A DNA stretch of 8,534 bases from Ferroglobus sp. (GCA_015520115.1 WAQS01000194.1:1-8534); one strand, 5' to 3'; positions 1 through 5,738 are shown, counted from the stretch's first letter. Notes: a model not told the origin generated them from the sequence alone. Program-made: numbers and translations.

Positions 1-603
1 AGAAAACTAATTCCCAAGTACGGAAAGCAGAACGCTTACACGTGGGCTAAAGCACCGAGGTATAAAGGAGTGCCGGCTGAAGTTGGGCCTCTTCCAAGAA
101 TGGTGGCAAAGGGATACAGAGACGGATGGGAGGTCGGTGATCCCCTCGATTTGAGGAAAAATCTCGCCGGAGGGAGGACAGCTTCAAATGCCTTGGCAAG
201 AAACATAGCGAGGATTCAGGAGGAGCTCGTGCTTATCGATTACCTCGAAAGTCTTTTGCTCGAACTGAAGGACTACGCTGGCAAGAAAGCTTACGTGAAG
301 TACGAGATAAACGACGGGGACGGAGTAGGTCTGAGGGAAGCTCCGAGAGGTGCCTTAGGACACTGGGTGAAGATAAGAGGTGGAGTAATTCAAAACTATC
401 AGGTGATCGCTCCAACAACGTGGAACGTTTCACCAAGAGATTCGAAGGATCAGATGGGTCCACTCGAAGAAGCTCTGATAGGAACTCCCATAAGCGAGGA
501 GGATCAGTGGGATGTAATAAGAGTTGTACACAGCTTCGATCTGTGTTTGGCTTGCACGGTGCACGTTTACAGCGAGAAAAGCAGTTGGACGATTAAAATT
601 TAA
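1..603 (+). CDS. [NiFe]-hydrogenase large subunit, C-terminal fragment (5' end outside window)
   Basis: The open frame runs in from the left edge, so this is the last 200 residues of a longer protein. The large subunit carries the Ni-Fe(CN)2CO centre that oxidises or evolves H2. Visible family landmarks are YTWAKAPRY, then EVGPLPRM, a GDGVGLREAPRGALGHW segment typical of group 1 (uptake/respiratory) large subunits, and the C-terminal metal-binding motif DLCLACTVH, whose two cysteines hold the Ni-Fe site. In the family a maturation protease cuts after that His; here this would remove the 12-residue tail VYSEKSSWTIKI. The usual motif is DPCxxCxxH, and this protein has Leu (CTG) where Pro is expected. 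It ends 3 bp before the convergent DUF99 gene, so no maturation protease or cytochrome b gene follows directly. Family assignment is firm; the electron acceptor and subgroup cannot be decided from this fragment. Confidence 0.95.
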   Translation, partial: RKLIPKYGKQNAYTWAKAPRYKGVPAEVGPLPRMVAKGYRDGWEVGDPLDLRKNLAGGRTASNALARNIARIQEELVLIDYLESLLLELKDYAGKKAYVKYEINDGDGVGLREAPRGALGHWVKIRGGVIQNYQVIAPTTWNVSPRDSKDQMGPLEEALIGTPISEEDQWDVIRVVHSFDLCLACTVHVYSEKSSWTIKI

Positions 604-606
604 TTT

Positions 607-1155
607 TTAAACTTTCCCTCTACTCTCTCCGTGTATTATAGCCGAAGCTACCAAATGGGCTATTCTCAAAGCTTCTGGAACGTTACCCTTTGCTGTTGTT
701 TCTTTTATGACCTCTTCTGCAAAATCGAGATCGCAACCCTTGATTTGAACGAAAAGGTTACCGAGTTCATAAATCTCCCCAGCTCTTTCGAAAAACTTCA
801 TTCTTATTTCCGGCATGGAAACGTTTTTTATCGCTTCTCTTATCCGCTCCATGTTTGGCTTCTTTCTCATGATCACGACTACCGGAATTCCCGTTTTTTT
901 GTAAACCTCTTCGATATCGACGACGTTAAACCCGCCAAAGGTTATTCCGCTTAGAAATACGCACTTCAGCTGTTCTCTAAACTTCGATTTCGATATCATC
1001 TTTACGATTTTTTCAGTCGCATCGAAACCGTCTACCGAAATTTTCTCCACCATGAAGCCCTCGACATAACGCGATTCGGTAACGCATCCCACTAAGTAGC
1101 AGTCATCACCCTTGAAGCTGTCATCAAACCCCACGACTCTGACCTTTTTCTTCAT
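607..1155 (-). CDS. DUF99 family protein (Endo dU-like, RNase H-fold nuclease family)
   Basis: 182 residues, the normal length for this archaeal family. Landmarks are an N-terminal strand with GFDDSF (residues 9-14, paired Asp D11/D12 suited to a metal site) and the SGITFGGFNVVDI block (69-81), followed by VVVIMRKKP. These match the DUF99 signature, which is related to endonuclease V. From established knowledge, DUF99 has been renamed after an archaeal member reported to cut DNA at deoxyuridine, so a role in repair of deaminated cytosine is reasonable but not shown here. The ATG at 1155 has no Shine-Dalgarno site; a TATA-like element 26 bp upstream predicts a leaderless transcript. The CAP-domain gene ends only 36 bp upstream on the same strand, so co-transcription is also possible. 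The 3' end abuts the hydrogenase gene. Family is sure; biochemical activity is inferred. Confidence 0.85.
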   Translation of the reverse strand: MKKKVRVVGFDDSFKGDDCYLVGCVTESRYVEGFMVEKISVDGFDATEKIVKMISKSKFREQLKCVFLSGITFGGFNVVDIEEVYKKTGIPVVVIMRKKPNMERIREAIKNVSMPEIRMKFFERAGEIYELGNLFVQIKGCDLDFAEEVIKETTAKGNVPEALRIAHLVASAIIHGESRGKV

Positions 1156-1177
1156 CGAATCAACTTACCGGAAATTC

Positions 1178-1184
1178 TATTAAA
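1178..1184 (-). promoter_or_regulatory. TATA-like box for the DUF99 gene
   Basis: On the minus strand this reads TTTAATA, centred 26 bp from the ATG at 1155. That spacing would put transcription start at or very near the start codon, as at four other genes in this window. It lies in the 36-bp gap after the upstream CAP-domain gene. Readthrough from that gene could also supply transcription. Confidence 0.5.
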
Positions 1185-1191
1185 GCTTAAT

Positions 1192-2037
1192 CTAAAGGGG
1201 ATACTCTATCTCGATTACTCCTTCGCAATCTCTCAGAACTTTCACAACAATAACATCATCCTTGCCGTAAAGCTCCTTACCCTCTACCTCGAAGCAGTTT
1301 TTTGGAGTGGTGCGAACCCTCACTTTCACAACTCCTTCGAATTCCTCGTCAACTGGCTGGATGAATATCTCCTGACCTTTTTTGAAGGAAGATGAGATTG
1401 TGTAATTGTTTAGGATTGCAATCAACGTTACGTACACGCTTTTCCCTTTTGCGAAACATCCAACTCCGGCGTGGCTAAAATCTTCGAGCATGACTTTTCT
1501 GTGCCCTCTACTTCTCTTCCAGCTTTCGACGCATCTTTCTGCTATGAATTCCTCGTTCACCGTTGATTTCAATCCGGAAATTCTGTAGATGTTCTCTCCA
1601 ACAGTCAAAAAGTATATTCCCCTTTCTCTCAGCAAATCGTAGGCGTTTTTTCCAGAGCTGTGGGAAAATTCGTTCACGAGAAACATGCTTTTCTCCCTTG
1701 CAACCTCAGCAACTCTCTCGCTCCAATTTAGGGGTTTTAAATTATTGTCTTCTCTAAATTCGTTGAGTTTGTGGAAAATTAGCTGTTCTATCAGCTTTAA
1801 GTCAAGTTCGCTCGCTTCGAAAAGGAGCTCTTTTTCTGAAAGCTCGACGACGTCGAAAACGTCTTCGAAGCGGTACTCGAACTCTCTACCCTTGTATTCG
1901 CCTCTGAATATGAAACCCTTTGACAGAACATCTTCCGGAACATCTACGCACCCTTTAACGTGAAGAACTCCGTTTGGCGTTACCAAAAATCCGCTCAGGG
2001 GTTTTCTACTCTCTTTTACCCTGAAGCAGATTCTCAC
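1192..2037 (-). CDS. CAP/SCP-domain protein, no signal peptide
   Basis: 281 residues with three parts. Residues 1-75 form a strand-rich N-terminal region of unknown family. Residues 83-210 are a CAP (SCP/PR-1, YkwD-like) domain, with HKLNEFREDNNLKPLNW at its start, the cavity histidine H126 in FSHSSG, GENI (E148), RGHRKVML (H179) and FSHAGVG (H189). Residues 215-281 form a second strand-rich region. The His/Glu residues that line the CAP cavity are therefore present. Most prokaryotic CAP proteins are exported, but this N-terminus has no hydrophobic signal segment, and no transmembrane helix is apparent elsewhere, so a cytoplasmic location is inferred. The start is GTG at 2037: an in-frame TAA lies two codons further upstream, and a TATA element 26 bp away fits a leaderless mRNA. 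It diverges from topA and may be co-transcribed with the DUF99 gene. Ligand and function are unknown. Confidence 0.85.
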   Translation of the reverse strand: MRICFRVKESRKPLSGFLVTPNGVLHVKGCVDVPEDVLSKGFIFRGEYKGREFEYRFEDVFDVVELSEKELLFEASELDLKLIEQLIFHKLNEFREDNNLKPLNWSERVAEVAREKSMFLVNEFSHSSGKNAYDLLRERGIYFLTVGENIYRISGLKSTVNEEFIAERCVESWKRSRGHRKVMLEDFSHAGVGCFAKGKSVYVTLIAILNNYTISSSFKKGQEIFIQPVDEEFEGVVKVRVRTTPKNCFEVEGKELYGKDDVIVVKVLRDCEGVIEIEYPL

Positions 2038-2043
2038 AAAAGG

Positions 2044-2050
2044 TTAATAT
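2044..2050 (+). promoter_or_regulatory. TATA box for topA
   Basis: The sequence AAAAGG-TTAATAT has a purine-rich BRE-like stretch followed by a TATA element centred 27 bp before the GTG at 2074. There is no Shine-Dalgarno match ahead of that GTG, so a leaderless topA mRNA is predicted. The element interleaves with the opposing promoter of the CAP-domain gene inside the same 36 bp. Confidence 0.6.
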
Positions 2051-2059
2051 CATCGAAGC

Positions 2060-2066
2060 AATATAG
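2060..2066 (-). promoter_or_regulatory. TATA box for the CAP-domain gene
   Basis: The minus strand reads CTATATT here, centred 26 bp from the GTG at 2037, with no Shine-Dalgarno site between. Together with the topA box it makes a 36-bp bidirectional promoter in which each TATA element lies in the initiation region of the opposite gene. Confidence 0.6.
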
Positions 2067-2073
2067 CTGTTGC

Positions 2074-4035
2074 GTGTGGTTGATTGTAACGGAGAAGAAT
2101 CAGACAGCAAAAAGGATTGCTCAGATACTTTTTGGGAGTTTTCAGGTTAAAAAGAAGTACGGAGTAAACTACTACCTGAACGGTGACGCTTGTGTTGTGG
2201 GTTTAAAAGGACACGTCGTCGAGTACGATTTTCCTCCCGAATACAACGACTGGAAGAGAGTAGAATTGACTTCTCTCTTGAACGCGAGGATAATTAGAGT
2301 CGTTAAGGAAAAGTCGATAGTCAAGCTGCTTGAGGAACTCGCCAAGGAATCTGACAGGGTGACTATCGCCACGGATTACGATAGGGAGGGAGAGCTCATA
2401 GGACTTGAGGCTGTTCAGATAATAAAGAGGGTGAATCCTAACGTGAGGATTGATAGGGTTAAGTTCTCCGCAGTAACTCCCGAGGAGATTAGGAAGGCTT
2501 TCTCTTCTCCGGGAAGAATAAACGTAAATCTTGCAAAGGCTGCGGAAACGAGACAGATAATTGATTTGCTTTGGGGTGCTGTTTTAACGAGGCTAATTTC
2601 CCTCTCCTCTGGAAGACTTGGAAGAGATTTCCTTTCAGCTGGGAGAGTGCAATCCCCTACCTTAAGGATAATTGTTGATAGGGAAAAGGAAATTAGGGAG
2701 TTCAAGCCCGAACCTTACTGGGAGATAACGGCGAAATTCGAAAAAGGAGTAGAAGCGAAGATTCCGAGAAGATTTAAGGATAAGGAGGAGGCAAAAAGAG
2801 TTTACGAAAAAATAGGAGACGGAATCGTTAAAAGCTTTGAAGAAAGAGAGAGGGTTGAGAAAAAACCGATACCCTTTAACACCACAGAATTTTTGAAGGA
2901 AGCTTCGAAGTTCATGCCTCCAGACAAAGCCATGGCGATAGCGGAGAACCTTTACATTAACGGTTACATTTCCTACCCCAGAACGGACAACACCGTTTAC
3001 CCTCCATCCCTCAACCTCAAAAAGCTCGTTAAGATGTTTCTCGATTCGGAGTTTGCTAAAGAAGCGAAGATCGCTCTTGAGGACATGAAGCCGTCGAGGG
3101 GTAAGAGGGAAACGAAAGATCATCCTCCCATTCACCCTACTGCTTTGGCTGACAGAAAGGAGTTGAGTAAGGATGAGTGGATTATTTACGAACTCGTCGT
3201 TAGGAGGTTTTTGGCAACCTTAGCTCCGGATGCTGTTTGGATGGTGAGGAAAGCCGAAATAATCTCTGGGGGAGAAAAACTCGTAGCTTCTGGAAAAGAG
3301 CTAATCAAAAGCGGGTGGAGAGCTATATACATCTACAGCAAAGCGGAGGATGTGTTCCTTCCGAAACTTAGGGTTGGGGAGAGGTTAAAACTTCTCTCTA
3401 AGAAATTACACGAGAAGAAGACGAAGCCTCCTTCAAGATACAGCACAAGCTCTCTTATAAAGCTCATGGAAAAGCTGAACCTCGGAACTAAGTCCACGAG
3501 GCACGAGATTATAAAGAAGCTTTACAGCAGGGGATACGTGAGGGGGAATCCGGTAAAGCCGACCGAAACAGCGTTTTCTGTTGTGGAAGCTTTGAAAAAA
3601 CTGTACGAGCCGATAACTTTGCCGGATATGACTGCGAAACTTGAAGAGGACATGAACAAGATTGAGGAGGGAAAAGTAGATCCAAAGTTCGTCGTTAAGG
3701 AATCCGTCGAGTTTCTGAGGAAGGTTCTTGAAAGCGCAAATAGAGAAGAGCTGTCTAAAATTTTAAGCGAGGGGATAAACAAGGACAAAATCGTTGGAAG
3801 TTGTCCCGAGTGCGGAGGAAACCTCGTTGTGAAGAAGGCGAAGAGGAGGTTTGTAGCTTGCAGTAACTATCCCGATTGCAAGTTCTCGCTACCTCTTCCG
3901 CAGAAAGGTTCTTTATACGTTACAGCGAAAACTTGTAAAGATCATGGAATGAAGTTCGTAAAGATAAAGCCTAAAAAAGGAAAAAGCTGGGAGTTCTGCC
4001 CATATTGCAGCTACCTTTCATGGGTCAATCGTTGA
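2074..4035 (+). CDS. topA: DNA topoisomerase I (type IA, archaeal)
   Basis: 653 residues with GTG start. The enzyme relaxes negatively supercoiled DNA through a single-strand break and a 5'-phosphotyrosine link. The Toprim domain fills the N-terminus, beginning WLIVTEKNQTAKRIA with its catalytic Glu and holding the metal motif DYDREGE at residues 101-107. The active-site tyrosine is Y301 in GYISYPRTDN. Two zinc modules close the protein: a four-Cys ribbon (C577, C580, C596, C602) and a second set C621, H624, C642, C645. The open frame extends upstream to an ATG at 1960, but that extension runs antisense through the neighbouring coding region and looks unlike the family. GTG 2074 gives the usual family N-terminus and sits 27 bp from a TATA box. 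The 3' end overlaps the convergent RibBA-like gene by 11 bp. All key residues are present. Confidence 0.97.
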   Translation: MWLIVTEKNQTAKRIAQILFGSFQVKKKYGVNYYLNGDACVVGLKGHVVEYDFPPEYNDWKRVELTSLLNARIIRVVKEKSIVKLLEELAKESDRVTIATDYDREGELIGLEAVQIIKRVNPNVRIDRVKFSAVTPEEIRKAFSSPGRINVNLAKAAETRQIIDLLWGAVLTRLISLSSGRLGRDFLSAGRVQSPTLRIIVDREKEIREFKPEPYWEITAKFEKGVEAKIPRRFKDKEEAKRVYEKIGDGIVKSFEERERVEKKPIPFNTTEFLKEASKFMPPDKAMAIAENLYINGYISYPRTDNTVYPPSLNLKKLVKMFLDSEFAKEAKIALEDMKPSRGKRETKDHPPIHPTALADRKELSKDEWIIYELVVRRFLATLAPDAVWMVRKAEIISGGEKLVASGKELIKSGWRAIYIYSKAEDVFLPKLRVGERLKLLSKKLHEKKTKPPSRYSTSSLIKLMEKLNLGTKSTRHEIIKKLYSRGYVRGNPVKPTETAFSVVEALKKLYEPITLPDMTAKLEEDMNKIEEGKVDPKFVVKESVEFLRKVLESANREELSKILSEGINKDKIVGSCPECGGNLVVKKAKRRFVACSNYPDCKFSLPLPQKGSLYVTAKTCKDHGMKFVKIKPKKGKSWEFCPYCSYLSWVNR

Positions 4036-5122
4036 TGCAAAGGAAGTGTCCGAGTTTCTCCCTCTTCGCTTTCAGGTATTTCAGGTTTTCTTCGCTGGGT
4101 TCGATTTCTATTGGTTCTCTAACAACGTCGAAACCGTAGTTTTTCAGTTCCTCTATTTTTTCCGGGTTGTTCGTCATGAGCCTAACTTTCTTTACTCCGA
4201 GATCCATTAGAATTTGGGCAGCAATCCCGTAGCTTCTCATATCCGGCGGGAATCCGAGTTCGAGGTTCGCTTCTACTGTGTCTTTCCCCTCATCTTGAAG
4301 TTTGTAAGCCATGAGCTTGTTTATCAGTCCTATTCCCCTTCCTTCGTGACCTTTCATGTAGATCAAAACGCCCTTATTTTCCGAATCTATCTTTTTCAGA
4401 GCTCTTTCAAGCTGCTCCCCGCAGTCACATCTTAAAGAGTGAAAAACGTCTCCAGTTAGGCATTCCGAGTGTATCCTCACAACACACTCTTCGAGACTTT
4501 CTCCCCTCACGAGGGCGACAACCTCCCCTATCGGAGTTTCGTAGCCTATCGCCTTAAACTCTCCGTAGAACTTCGTTGGAAGTCTGGTCTCCACGACCCT
4601 CTTTACGGCTTTCTCCTCTTTAAGCCTCTTTGAGATGAGTTCCTCCATCGAAAAAGCTTCGAAGTCGTTCTCTTCGGCAAACTTCAAAGCGTAGTTCTTA
4701 TCTGCAAACTCTCCTTCTTGGTTGAGCAGAAAAGCGTACACGGATATTGGTGAGTAACCTTTCATCTTCGCAACGTCTATGGCAGCTTCCCCAAAGCCGG
4801 GTCTTTCGAGAACTCCGTTTTCCTTTACCTCTTCGATGAAAATCTTCCCCGGGAATTTTGCATCGTATATTTCGCCAGAAAGAATTTTCCTTATAGCTCT
4901 CAGCCTGCCAGAGGCTGTTAAATCCCCGTTGAAATCGACGGAAATAAGGTTCTTCCCCTCAAATTTAAAAGAATTAAGTCCGAGACTTTCTATTATTCTC
5001 CAAGGCATGGCAATTCTTATCTCGTCACCGTTTTTCATTAGCATGTTGATTTTCTCTTTATCTACTTCCTCGGCTGGAAAACATATCGCAACTCTGTCGT
5101 CTTTGTAGATGATGTAACCCAT
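4025..5122 (-). CDS. RibBA-like protein: degenerate DHBP synthase domain fused to GTP cyclohydrolase II
   Basis: 365 residues. The C-terminal half (about 177-345) is GTP cyclohydrolase II, the zinc enzyme opening the riboflavin pathway by converting GTP to a diaminopyrimidine phosphate. It shows RIHSECLTGDVFHSLRCDCG with zinc ligands C221, C232, C234, then GHEGRGIGL (258-266), ELGFPPDMRSYG with D294 and R296, and TNNPEKIEEL. The N-terminal half (1-165) resembles the RibB fold (FPAEEV, RPGFGEAAIDVAKMKG, FADKNYALKFAEENDF), but the acidic RENEGD-type loop is absent, RPGHxFPL has become FPGKIFIE, and the GHTEA histidine is Phe (GFGEA). It should therefore not make DHBP. A GTG at 5131 would add three residues, but ATG 5122 is preferred because a TATA box lies 25 bp upstream of it. 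Many archaea start riboflavin synthesis with GTP cyclohydrolase III instead. A different use of the GTP product cannot be excluded. Confidence 0.9.
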   Translation of the reverse strand: MGYIIYKDDRVAICFPAEEVDKEKINMLMKNGDEIRIAMPWRIIESLGLNSFKFEGKNLISVDFNGDLTASGRLRAIRKILSGEIYDAKFPGKIFIEEVKENGVLERPGFGEAAIDVAKMKGYSPISVYAFLLNQEGEFADKNYALKFAEENDFEAFSMEELISKRLKEEKAVKRVVETRLPTKFYGEFKAIGYETPIGEVVALVRGESLEECVVRIHSECLTGDVFHSLRCDCGEQLERALKKIDSENKGVLIYMKGHEGRGIGLINKLMAYKLQDEGKDTVEANLELGFPPDMRSYGIAAQILMDLGVKKVRLMTNNPEKIEELKNYGFDVVREPIEIEPSEENLKYLKAKREKLGHFLCIND

Positions 5123-5143
5123 ACTCCCCACTTCGAGGCGAGG

Positions 5144-5150
5144 TATATAA
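5144..5150 (-). promoter_or_regulatory. TATA box for the RibBA-like gene
   Basis: The minus strand reads TTATATA, centred 25 bp from the ATG at 5122 and only 16 bp from the alternative GTG at 5131. The spacing favours the ATG as the leaderless start. A perfect inverted repeat abuts it on the upstream (BRE) side. Confidence 0.65.
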
Positions 5151-5173
5151 TTTTTGAGATTTTTCTCAAAAAT
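5150..5173. repeat. Perfect 10-bp inverted repeat with 4-nt loop at the rib promoter
   Basis: Arms ATTTTTGAGA (5150-5159) and TCTCAAAAAT (5164-5173) are exact reverse complements around TTTT. The element lies one base beyond the stop of the zinc-ribbon gene (5175-5177) and touches the TATA box of the RibBA-like gene. It could be an operator overlapping the BRE, or a stem-loop ending the zinc-ribbon transcript; the T-rich content on both strands allows either. Archaeal riboflavin genes are known to be regulated by RbkR, but I cannot match this palindrome to a known RbkR site. Confidence 0.6.
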
Positions 5174-5174
5174 G

Positions 5175-5360
5175 TTAATCGACTTTCTTTCTTTTCAGCT
5201 CTTCTTCTCCTTTAATCATCTCCTCGTACTCCCCTTCGGTCATTTCGAGCACGTAGCTTCCCACGTAGCCGCACCTCTTGCAGTAGTACTTTCCCGTGTA
5301 ACCGCCAGCGTCGTATTCGATGTCGGTGGAATTACAAACCGGGCAAACCAAAATTTTCAT
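5175..5360 (-). CDS. Small zinc-ribbon protein
   Basis: 61 residues with two zinc knuckles, CPVC (C6, C9) and CKRC (C27, C30), in the order strand-knuckle-turn-knuckle of a zinc ribbon, followed by a charged helical tail rich in Glu and Lys (residues 40-61). Archaea encode many such single-ribbon proteins, which act in transcription, translation or as metal-binding adaptors. Nothing here specifies the partner. The ATG at 5360 has no Shine-Dalgarno site but a TATA element 26 bp upstream, predicting a leaderless mRNA. It shares a divergent intergenic region with the radical SAM locus and ends just before the promoter of the RibBA-like gene. The fold is well supported; the function is unknown. 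Confidence 0.85.
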   Translation of the reverse strand: MKILVCPVCNSTDIEYDAGGYTGKYYCKRCGYVGSYVLEMTEGEYEEMIKGEEELKRKKVD

Positions 5361-5382
5361 GAATGAAGATTGGTAGCGAAGC

Positions 5383-5389
5383 TAATATA
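5383..5389 (-). promoter_or_regulatory. TATA box for the zinc-ribbon gene
   Basis: The minus strand reads TATATTA, centred 26 bp from the ATG at 5360. No Shine-Dalgarno site is present, so a leaderless start is predicted. Confidence 0.6.
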
Positions 5390-5398
5390 CTTTGTGAC

Positions 5399-5427
5399 GA
5401 TGTTACCTTACAGCAATTGGATGTTAC
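5399..5427. repeat. Direct repeat GATGTTAC x2, 21-bp period
   Basis: GATGTTAC occurs at 5399-5406 and 5420-5427, start-to-start 21 bp, which is two helical turns and places both copies on one DNA face. A related pair is TGTGACGAT (5393-5401) and TGTAACGAT (5473-5481), the second just after the TATA box of the radical SAM locus. The region lies between two divergent promoters, so these may be regulator half-sites. Short repeats in AT-rich DNA can arise by chance, so this is tentative. Confidence 0.35.
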
Positions 5428-5464
5428 TAATTAACACCAAAATGATTTTAAATAAATAAAAAGA

Positions 5465-5472
5465 TTTAAATA
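5465..5472 (+). promoter_or_regulatory. TATA box for the radical SAM locus
   Basis: AAAAAGA-TTTAAATA is a near-ideal archaeal BRE plus TATA element, inside an AT-rich stretch (5421-5490). Its centre is 35 bp before the ATG at 5504, so transcription should begin near 5494 and leave a leader of about 10 nt that is just long enough to contain the GGTGA ribosome site. A second AT-rich element, TTTTAAATAAA around 5446, is a weaker alternative. Confidence 0.6.
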
Positions 5473-5494
5473 TGTAACGATTAAATGTTGATAA

Positions 5495-5499
5495 GGTGA
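5495..5499 (+). promoter_or_regulatory. Shine-Dalgarno site for the 20-residue peptide
   Basis: GGTGA, matching the archaeal anti-Shine-Dalgarno end of 16S rRNA, stands 4 nt before the ATG at 5504. It is the main reason to believe the tiny ORF is translated. A second GGTGA at 5509-5513 stands 6 nt before the TTG at 5520. Confidence 0.6.
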
Positions 5500-5503
5500 G
5501 AGA

Positions 5504-5566
5504 ATGAAGGTGAAGAAGGTTGAGGGGAGAAAGAGAAGGATCTGCAAGTGCGCTTCGACTTGCTGA
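5504..5566 (+). CDS. 20-residue Cys-ending peptide; candidate RiPP precursor or leader peptide
   Basis: The peptide MKVKKVEGRKRRICKCASTC has a basic Lys/Arg-rich first half and a C-terminal ICKCASTC with cysteines 14, 16 and 20 plus Ser and Thr. A good GGTGA site 4 nt before the ATG, a strong TATA box and native-looking codons (AAG, GAG, AGA/AGG, TGC) support translation. It heads a cluster with a radical SAM/SPASM enzyme that has an RRE-like N-terminus, the arrangement seen for peptide-modifying enzymes and their substrates. I therefore infer a precursor whose Cys-rich tail may be modified. Its TGA stop (5564-5566) falls inside the next ORF, which starts at 5520 in another frame. Alternatives are a regulatory leader peptide, or the true N-terminus of the 72-residue ORF separated by a +1 shift near 5556-5566. 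I do not recognise a family. Confidence 0.45.
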   Translation: MKVKKVEGRKRRICKCASTC

Positions 5567-5738
5567 AAACCCGGAAATAATTTGTCGTGTATGCCAGTTT
5601 TACAAGCCGGGGAAAGAGGTACTTGAGTGCGGAGCTTTTAGAATTTTGAAATTTTTTGTAGAAAGCGGGAGGTTGAGCGTTGAGGAAATTGAGGAAGCGA
5701 CTAAAATTATCGAAAAGACTACTTCTGAGGAGGTTTGA
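5520..5738 (+). CDS. Small Cys-containing protein of unknown family (72 aa)
   Basis: 72 residues from a TTG preceded by GGTGA at 6 nt. The centre holds CRVCQFYKPGKEVLEC (C22, C25, C37), which could bind a metal or serve as a modification target, followed by an amphipathic helical tail rich in Glu and Lys. The first 14 residues share DNA with the 20-residue peptide in another frame and look less protein-like, so the true start is uncertain; from about residue 15 (AENPEIICRVC) the frame reads convincingly. If a +1 shift joined it to the peptide, the product would be a single protein of about 77 residues with both Cys clusters. Its last 59 nt overlap the radical SAM gene. It may be a second precursor, an accessory protein for the enzyme, or a piece of one recoded gene. 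No family is recognised. Confidence 0.6.
   Translation: MRGEREGSASALRLAENPEIICRVCQFYKPGKEVLECGAFRILKFFVESGRLSVEEIEEATKIIEKTTSEEV
5667..5676 (+). promoter_or_regulatory. Shine-Dalgarno site setting the TTG start of the radical SAM gene
   Basis: GGGAGGTTGA is a long match to the archaeal anti-Shine-Dalgarno sequence, with the GGAGGT core at 5668-5673 and 6 nt to the TTG at 5680. It lies within the coding sequence of the 72-residue ORF, so the enzyme is probably translated from the same mRNA by internal initiation. Confidence 0.6.

Noticed and set aside
604..612. Short T run after the hydrogenase stop as a terminator
   Set aside because: Only five T residues, shared with the start of the convergent gene's stop region; too little to call.
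631..954. 107-codon plus-strand frame opposite the DUF99 gene
   Set aside because: It is antisense to a conserved family and has no initiation signals of its own.
1960..2073. N-terminal extension of topA to the ATG at 1960
   Set aside because: It would add 38 residues unlike the family, lies antisense inside the CAP-domain gene, and bypasses the TATA box that fits GTG 2074.
2172..3788. Long antisense frames within topA (for example 2662-3135 and 2415-2705)
   Set aside because: They are shadows of a strongly conserved gene, with no promoter, ribosome site or recognisable domain.
5123..5131. GTG 5131 as the start of the RibBA-like gene
   Set aside because: It is only 16 bp from the TATA centre, too close for initiation; ATG 5122 at 25 bp matches the pattern of the neighbours.
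5564..5566. TGA at the end of the 20-residue peptide read as selenocysteine
   Set aside because: The frame after it runs only a short way to another TGA without protein-like sequence, and no SECIS-like structure was evident.
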